From Streptococcus sp. Marseille-P6264 (GTDB taxonomy: Bacteria; Bacillota; Bacilli; Lactobacillales; Streptococcaceae): a DNA stretch of 64,000 nt. The notes under the pieces are model-generated. The model was given only the letters and a program-made list of their open reading frames with translations. It had not been told where the DNA came from and made no database searches. The DNA is taken from positions 434,001 through 498,000 of the forward strand of contig NZ_CABPTO010000001.1 of NCBI RefSeq assembly GCF_902460355.1. The letters run 5' to 3'. Made by a program: the position numbers and the translations under genes. Shown here piece after piece: positions 59,240 to 64,000 of the stretch; the first letter of the stretch is position 1, and the number at the start of each line of letters is the position of its first letter.

Positions 59240-61936
59240 CTAAATAGCATTTTTGTCCATACCCAATTTACGTTGGATGAACTTAACAATTTCAACAATG
59301 ATAATCATAGAGAAACTGCCGATCAGGACAACAGCCCATTGTGTCACATCTAACTTGGTCACATGGAAAATCTTTTCCAACGGATCAATCACAATGGTTG
59401 AAACCAATAGAATGAAAGAAACCAGAATAGACCAGTTAAAGGTCTTAGACTTAAACGGTCCAACTGTAAAGATAGATTGGTAAACGGATTTCACATTGTA
59501 AGCATGGAAGAGCTGAATAAGGCCAAGAGTCGCAAAGGCCATTGTCAGAGCGTCCGCATGGATCGCTTTTACATCACCAATATGTACAGGATTGGCAATA
59601 GCATAGCCATAAACTGCCAACACCAGAGCACCTTGCAGCAATCCTTGATAGATGATGGAGCTCATGACACCACCTGAGAAGAAGCTAGACTTACGGCCAC
59701 GAGGCTTATGAGTCATGACACCTGGCTCGGCAGGTTCAACTCCCAAGGCGATAGCTGGGAAAGTATCCGTTACCAAGTTGATCCAAAGCAGATGAACAGG
59801 TTGCAAGACATCCCAGCCAAACAAGGTAGCTAGGAAGATAGTTAATACTTCAGCAGTATTGGCAGAAAGAAGGTATTGAATAGTCTTTTGAATGTTCGAG
59901 AAGACCTTACGTCCTTCTTCTACGGCTACGATGATGGTCGCAAAGTTATCATCCGCCAGAATCATGTCAGAAGCCCCCTTAGAAACCTCTGTACCAGTGA
60001 TTCCCATACCGATACCGATATCGGCTGTCTTCAAAGCTGGTGCGTCATTGACACCATCACCTGTCATGGCAACGACCTTACCTTGGTTTTGCCAAGCTTT
60101 GACAATCCGTACCTTGTGCTCAGGAGAAACCCGCGCATAGACAGAGTATTGGGCAACAACTTTTTCAAATTCTTCGTCTGAAAGTTCGTTGAGCTCCGCA
60201 CCTGTCAGAACATGGTCTTCCGTATCTCCTGCTTCAATGATTCCCAAGCGCTTAGCAATCGCTTCAGCTGTATCTTGGTGGTCACCAGTAATCATGATTG
60301 GACGAATACCAGCTTCCTTAGCAACGCGAACAGCTTCTGCCGCTTCTGCACGTTCTGGGTCAATCATACCGATTAAACCAGTAAAGATTAAATCATTTTC
60401 TAGATTTTCAGAAGTTAAGTCAGCCGGAACTGCATCAATAATCTTGTAGGCGCCAGCTAGCACGCGCAGAGCTTGGTGAGCCATTTCTGAGTTGTTAGAC
60501 TTAATCAGCTGTGAAGTAGCGTCATCAATCGCTGCAATATCCCCAGCCTTATCACGGGAAACACAACGTTTCAAGAGTTGGTCAGGAGCACCCTTGACAG
60601 CCACCAAAAATTTCCCATCTGGCAATGGGTGAACGGTAGACATGAGTTTACGGTTAGAGTCAAATGGTAACTCAGCCACACGAGGATATTTCTCTAAAAA
60701 TCCTTTAACATCATAGCCCTTGTCCAAAGCATACTGGATAAAGGCTGTTTCCGTTGGGTCACCAATCAGTTTTCCTTCTTGGTCAATCTTGGTATCATTG
60801 GCTAGGACAACCGAACGTAAGAGCGGCAGTTCCAAGCCAAGTTCAATATCTTGTCCAGCTTCATTCAGGGCCCCGTCGTAAAAGACTTTTTCGACCGTCA
60901 TCTTATTCATGGTCAGGGTACCGGTCTTATCTGAAGCGATAATTTCAGTTGAACCAAGTGTTTCTACTGCTGGCAATTTACGGACAATCGAATTACGCTT
61001 AGCCAAAACCTGAGTTCCCAAAGCCAGCACGATAGTAACGATAGCAGGCAGACCTTCTGGAATAGCTGCAACTGCAAGAGCAACCGAAGTCATCAGTTCA
61101 CCAAGCGGATCTTTTCCTTGAATGAAAACACCAACTACAAAGGTCACCGCAGCAATCACTAAGATCGCATAGGTCAGAACCTTAGACAAGTTATTGAGAT
61201 TTTGCTTAAGTGGCGTATCAGTCTCATCTGCATCTTGCAACATACCTGCGATATGACCGACTTCAGTGTACATCCCTGTATTGACAACAACCCCTACTCC
61301 TCGTCCATAAGTCACATTGGAGTTTTGGAAGGCCATATTGACCCGGTCGCCAATACCAGCATCTGCTGCCACTTCAACAGTCAAATCTTTCTCAACCGGA
61401 ACAGACTCACCTGTCAGAGCCGCTTCTTCGATTTTCAGTGAATTAGCTTCCAAAAGTCGCATATCTGCTGGGACAACGTCACCGGCTTCCAGTCTAACGA
61501 TATCACCAGGTACCAAGTCCTTAGAATCCACTTCTGTGACATGACCATCACGCAGGACACGCGCAGCCGGGCTGGACATAGATTTGAGAGCCGCAATGGC
61601 TTCTTCAGCCTTGCCTTCCTGATAGACACCAAAGATGGCATTGATGATGACCACAGCTAGGATAATGATAGCATCTGCAATATCCTCACCACCTGATGTC
61701 ACGACAGACAAGACAGCCGCCACCAACAAGATGATAATCATCAAATCCTTGAACTGCTCAATGAATTTCATCAAGAGAGTCTTTTTCTCTCCTTCTTCCA
61801 ATTCATTGCGACCGTAGTCCGCCAAACGTTGCTGGGCTTGGCTGCTGGTCAACCCTTGTTCGGAAGCTTCCATTGCTTGCAAAACTTCCTCAGGACTTTG
61901 CGTATAAAAAGCTTGGCGTTTTTGTTCTTTTGACAA
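59240..61936 (-). CDS. caxP: P-type cation-transporting ATPase (CaxP/MgtA; Ca2+/Mn2+ exporter)
   Basis: 898 residues, P2A-type. LTGES (174-178), the phosphorylated Asp336 in DKTGTLT, PEGLPA in helix 4, and TGDGVNDAPALK hinge motif; ten membrane helices. In pneumococcus this ATPase (CaxP/MgtA) exports Ca2+ and is induced by Mn2+ through a riboswitch, which is also present here. The start is TTG at 61936, preceded by GGAGG at 7 nt; no ATG is suitably placed. Confidence 0.92.
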   Translation of the reverse strand: MSKEQKRQAFYTQSPEEVLQAMEASEQGLTSSQAQQRLADYGRNELEEGEKKTLLMKFIEQFKDLMIIILLVAAVLSVVTSGGEDIADAIIILAVVIINAIFGVYQEGKAEEAIAALKSMSSPAARVLRDGHVTEVDSKDLVPGDIVRLEAGDVVPADMRLLEANSLKIEEAALTGESVPVEKDLTVEVAADAGIGDRVNMAFQNSNVTYGRGVGVVVNTGMYTEVGHIAGMLQDADETDTPLKQNLNNLSKVLTYAILVIAAVTFVVGVFIQGKDPLGELMTSVALAVAAIPEGLPAIVTIVLALGTQVLAKRNSIVRKLPAVETLGSTEIIASDKTGTLTMNKMTVEKVFYDGALNEAGQDIELGLELPLLRSVVLANDTKIDQEGKLIGDPTETAFIQYALDKGYDVKGFLEKYPRVAELPFDSNRKLMSTVHPLPDGKFLVAVKGAPDQLLKRCVSRDKAGDIAAIDDATSQLIKSNNSEMAHQALRVLAGAYKIIDAVPADLTSENLENDLIFTGLIGMIDPERAEAAEAVRVAKEAGIRPIMITGDHQDTAEAIAKRLGIIEAGDTEDHVLTGAELNELSDEEFEKVVAQYSVYARVSPEHKVRIVKAWQNQGKVVAMTGDGVNDAPALKTADIGIGMGITGTEVSKGASDMILADDNFATIIVAVEEGRKVFSNIQKTIQYLLSANTAEVLTIFLATLFGWDVLQPVHLLWINLVTDTFPAIALGVEPAEPGVMTHKPRGRKSSFFSGGVMSSIIYQGLLQGALVLAVYGYAIANPVHIGDVKAIHADALTMAFATLGLIQLFHAYNVKSVYQSIFTVGPFKSKTFNWSILVSFILLVSTIVIDPLEKIFHVTKLDVTQWAVVLIGSFSMIIIVEIVKFIQRKLGMDKNAI

Positions 61937-61975
61937 AATGTCTCCTCCTTTTGATGGGCCTCTTTCAAAATAAAC

Positions 61976-62082
61976 AAAAAAGAGACCTGTTTATTAACAA
62001 GTCTCGCTATTTCATACAAGGCCGGAAATTTCTTTCGTATTGACGACCTTGTAACGGTAAAACCGTTAGCTACTCCCTTGAG
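61976..62082 (-). ncRNA. yybP-ykoY (Mn2+) riboswitch with terminator platform
   Basis: In the leader of the ATPase gene: the conserved start CTCAAGGGAGTAGCTAACGG (rc of 62063-62082), CAAGGTCGTCAATACGA, CCGGCCTTG and then AGCGAGACTTG. The last part also forms the terminator stem GAGACTTGT / ACAGGTCTC followed by six T (61976-61981). Metal binding should stabilise the aptamer and free the gene from termination. This matches the known Mn2+-riboswitch in streptococci. Confidence 0.9.
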
Positions 62083-62089
62083 TGTATTT

Positions 62090-62117
62090 ATTATACCAAA
62101 ATTTTTGTATTTTTCAA
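62090..62117 (-). promoter_or_regulatory. Promoter of the riboswitch-ATPase transcript
   Basis: -35 TTGAAA (62117-62112), -10 TATAAT (62095-62090) with TGG extension, 16-bp spacer. Confidence 0.85.
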
Positions 62118-62142
62118 GGCAGAGCTGTATTTTTTCAATTTT

Positions 62143-62532
62143 TTATTCTTGCCATTCGATTTTCATCTGATAGGAAGCAAAAAGCTGATCATCGTCGGCC
62201 CTTTTCAAATCGTAATGAAGTTCCAAAGCTTGATTTTCTGTATCTAAGTGATAGTGCTGAGTATCCGTCACAAACTGTTGAGCACCCAGCGGAGTCGGGA
62301 TAGATACTAAATGCTGACCATTCTTGATAAAATGAAGAATGGTTTTCGGATCAGAAAAGCGAGTCATGGTCAGCTTGTCCGCATTAAACTTCAGAACCAC
62401 CTTTTCCTGCTCCTCGCTCTGATAAATCAAATAGTGATTGCTTCCTTTTTGTGTCCATTCTACATCGTAGACTTGGTCAATCAACTCCATTTGCTCATCT
62501 AATTTGATTTGATTTCTCATTCTAATTTTCAT
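62143..62532 (-). CDS. DUF1934 family protein
   Basis: 129 residues, calycin-like beta barrel of the YwiB type (from ISYQ/YLIYQSEEQ, KFNADKLTMTRFSD, TPLGAQQFVTDTQHYHLD and LHYDLKRAD). Function unknown. The start at ATG 62532 is chosen because the family begins near KIRMRNQIKL; the frame to 62631 has no support. Ribosome site weak. Confidence 0.72.
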   Translation of the reverse strand: MKIRMRNQIKLDEQMELIDQVYDVEWTQKGSNHYLIYQSEEQEKVVLKFNADKLTMTRFSDPKTILHFIKNGQHLVSIPTPLGAQQFVTDTQHYHLDTENQALELHYDLKRADDDQLFASYQMKIEWQE

Positions 62533-62634
62533 GATTTTCTCACATTCCTTGTTTCTTTCTTCTATTTTACCAAAAATTTCTTGAGAATTCTTCCTTTCTA
62601 CTTCAGGCTTTGAATTTCGCCCACTGAGCATTTA

Positions 62635-62643
62635 TGATATAAT
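62635..62643 (+). promoter_or_regulatory. Extended -10 placed 6 nt before a start codon (leaderless promoter)
   Basis: TGATATAAT (TG at 62635-62636, -10 62638-62643), then AGGACT and ATG 62650. The AGG is only 3 nt from the ATG, too near for a normal ribosome site. Confidence 0.65.
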
Positions 62644-62649
62644 AGGACT

Positions 62650-63951
62650 ATGGTTGAAAAAGTATTTCGAGATCCCGTCCACAATTATGTGCATGTGGAT
62701 CATCAGGTCATTTATGATTTAATCAATACCAAAGAATTTCAACGGCTGCGCCGCATCAAACAGTTGGGCACTTCTGGCTATACTTTTCACGGCGGGGAGC
62801 ACAGCCGTTTTTCGCATTGTCTGGGAGCCTATGAGATTGCTCGACGCATCACCAAGATTTTCAATGAAAAATACAGCGAGGTCTGGGACAGCCACGAAAG
62901 CCTACTGACTATGACGGCCGCTCTTCTACATGATTTGGGGCATGGCGCTTATTCACATACTTTTGAGCGCCTCTTTGATACCAATCATGAGGACATCACA
63001 CGGCAAATCATCACCAGTCCTGAGACAGAGATTCATCAAGCACTGGTGCAGGTTTCGCCAGATTTTCCAGAAAAAGTAGCCAGCGTCATCAATCATACCT
63101 ATCCTAATAAACAGGTGGTCCAGCTGATTTCCAGCCAGATTGATGTGGATCGGATGGACTATCTCTTACGAGATTCCTTCTTTACTGGCGCTTCTTATGG
63201 GCAATTTGACTTGACTAGAATTTTACGAGTGATTTGTCCTGTAGAAAAGGGAATCGCCTTCAAGCGCAATGGTATGCACGCGGTGGAGGACTATGTGGTC
63301 AGCCGCTACCAGATGTACATGCAGGTCTATTTCCACCCAGCTAGCAGAGCTATGGAAGTCTTACTGCAAAATCTGCTCAAGCGGGCTAAGTTTCTCTATC
63401 CGGCTCAGAAGGATTATTTTGCCCTATCATCGCCCAATCTCATTCCATTCTTTGAAAACAGAGTGACCCTGCAGGATTATCTGGCCTTGGATGATGGTGT
63501 CATGAATACCTATTTCCAAGTTTGGATGACTAGTCCAGACAAGATTTTATCTGACTTAGCTCAGCGTTTTATCAACCGCAAGGTCTTCAAGTCTATCGTC
63601 TTCTCTCAGGAAAATGAAGCACATTTGGATATCATGCGAGACCTAGTTGGACAGGTTGGTTTTGACCCTGATTACTATACTGCTATTCATCGTAATTTTG
63701 ATTTGCCTTATGATTTCTACCGGCCTGACGTTGAAAAACCTCGGACCCAGATTGAAATCCTGCAAAAAGATGGTAGCTTAGCAGAACTGTCTAGCCTGTC
63801 TCCTATCGTCCATTCACTCGCAGGGACCAGACAGGGCGATAATCGCTTTTACTTCCCTAAGGAAATGCTGGCAGATACGGGACTGTTCAGCGAGAAGAAC
63901 CAGACCTTTATGCACTATATCAAAAACGACCAATTTAGCTACGGAGAATAA
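62650..63951 (+). CDS. HD-domain phosphohydrolase (YwfO/dGTPase-like)
   Basis: 433 residues. HD motif: RFSHCLGAYEIARR (His), ALLHDLGHGAYSHTFE (HD plus His) and SSQIDVDRMDYLLRDSFF with the last Asp. Related to the dNTP triphosphohydrolase EF1143/YwfO group, so control of dNTP pools or damaged nucleotides is likely. Leaderless candidate. A HAD hydrolase gene follows 2 nt later. Confidence 0.9.
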   Translation: MVEKVFRDPVHNYVHVDHQVIYDLINTKEFQRLRRIKQLGTSGYTFHGGEHSRFSHCLGAYEIARRITKIFNEKYSEVWDSHESLLTMTAALLHDLGHGAYSHTFERLFDTNHEDITRQIITSPETEIHQALVQVSPDFPEKVASVINHTYPNKQVVQLISSQIDVDRMDYLLRDSFFTGASYGQFDLTRILRVICPVEKGIAFKRNGMHAVEDYVVSRYQMYMQVYFHPASRAMEVLLQNLLKRAKFLYPAQKDYFALSSPNLIPFFENRVTLQDYLALDDGVMNTYFQVWMTSPDKILSDLAQRFINRKVFKSIVFSQENEAHLDIMRDLVGQVGFDPDYYTAIHRNFDLPYDFYRPDVEKPRTQIEILQKDGSLAELSSLSPIVHSLAGTRQGDNRFYFPKEMLADTGLFSEKNQTFMHYIKNDQFSYGE

Positions 63952-63953
63952 AT

Positions 63954-64000
63954 ATGTCTATCAAATTAGTTGCCGTTGACATTGACGGCACCCTTTTAAA
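63954..64000 (+). CDS. HAD (Cof-type) hydrolase, N-terminal fragment
   Basis: Fifteen codons are visible: MSIKLVAVDIDGTLL. The DIDGT motif is HAD motif I of the Cof/YidA group. GGAG lies 7 nt upstream; it follows the HD gene by 2 nt. Cut by the window edge. Confidence 0.85.
   Translation, partial: MSIKLVAVDIDGTLL

Overview
The window looks like a viridans Streptococcus chromosome of the sanguinis/mitis group. The signs are a low to moderate G+C content, strong GGAGG ribosome sites, extended -10 promoters, a YSIRK-type surface protein with SSURE repeats, the murA-epuA-endA cluster, the rodA / DJ-1 / HAD / gyrB / ezrA order known from pneumococcus, an F-ATPase operon that begins with subunit c, and blp-like bacteriocin sequences. 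No rRNA, tRNA, complete insertion sequence, prophage or CRISPR array was seen.

Layout. 1-1509 is the N-terminal part of a large SSURE-repeat adhesin. 1751-5062 holds brnQ, a YdcF-like membrane protein and a B3/B4-domain protein. 5152-8670 encodes a heterodimeric multidrug ABC exporter behind a leader that looks like a transcription attenuator. 8946-11203 is an accessory island. It is bracketed by two copies of the rplL 3' end and holds a decayed two-peptide bacteriocin locus: two broken double-glycine peptides, an intact immunity-like gene, a truncated leader peptide, a truncated ComA/BlpA-type peptidase and three quorum-sensing-type operators. From rplL onward the content is mainly housekeeping: rplJL with its leader, a formate/nitrite channel, mmuM, a glucosaminidase, dfrA / small membrane protein / clpX / engB, thyA, glk, murA-epuA-endA, the atp operon, a lipoprotein-MacA-MacB-two-component operon, pgl, eno, glxK, serB, ezrA, gyrB, rodA, a DinG-type helicase, prfB-ftsE-ftsX, a Mn2+-riboswitch-controlled P-type ATPase and an HD phosphohydrolase.

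Points that stand out. (1) The bacteriocin island is a readable fossil: each lesion can be placed to a codon, the operators and the immunity gene survive, and the rplL ends resemble an integrative-element attachment site. (2) A roughly 177-bp intergenic repeat occurs four times. It sits at gene 3' ends, supplies terminator hairpins, and adds a short C-terminal tail beginning [VL]GQK to three unrelated proteins. (3) Three genes have an extended -10 exactly 6 nt before the ATG and no ribosome site, so they should give leaderless mRNAs. (4) Several RNA-level controls are visible: the L10 leader, the yybP-ykoY riboswitch, the exporter attenuator, the prfB +1 frameshift and a hairpin between epuA and endA.

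All family assignments come from reading the sequence; no database search was run.
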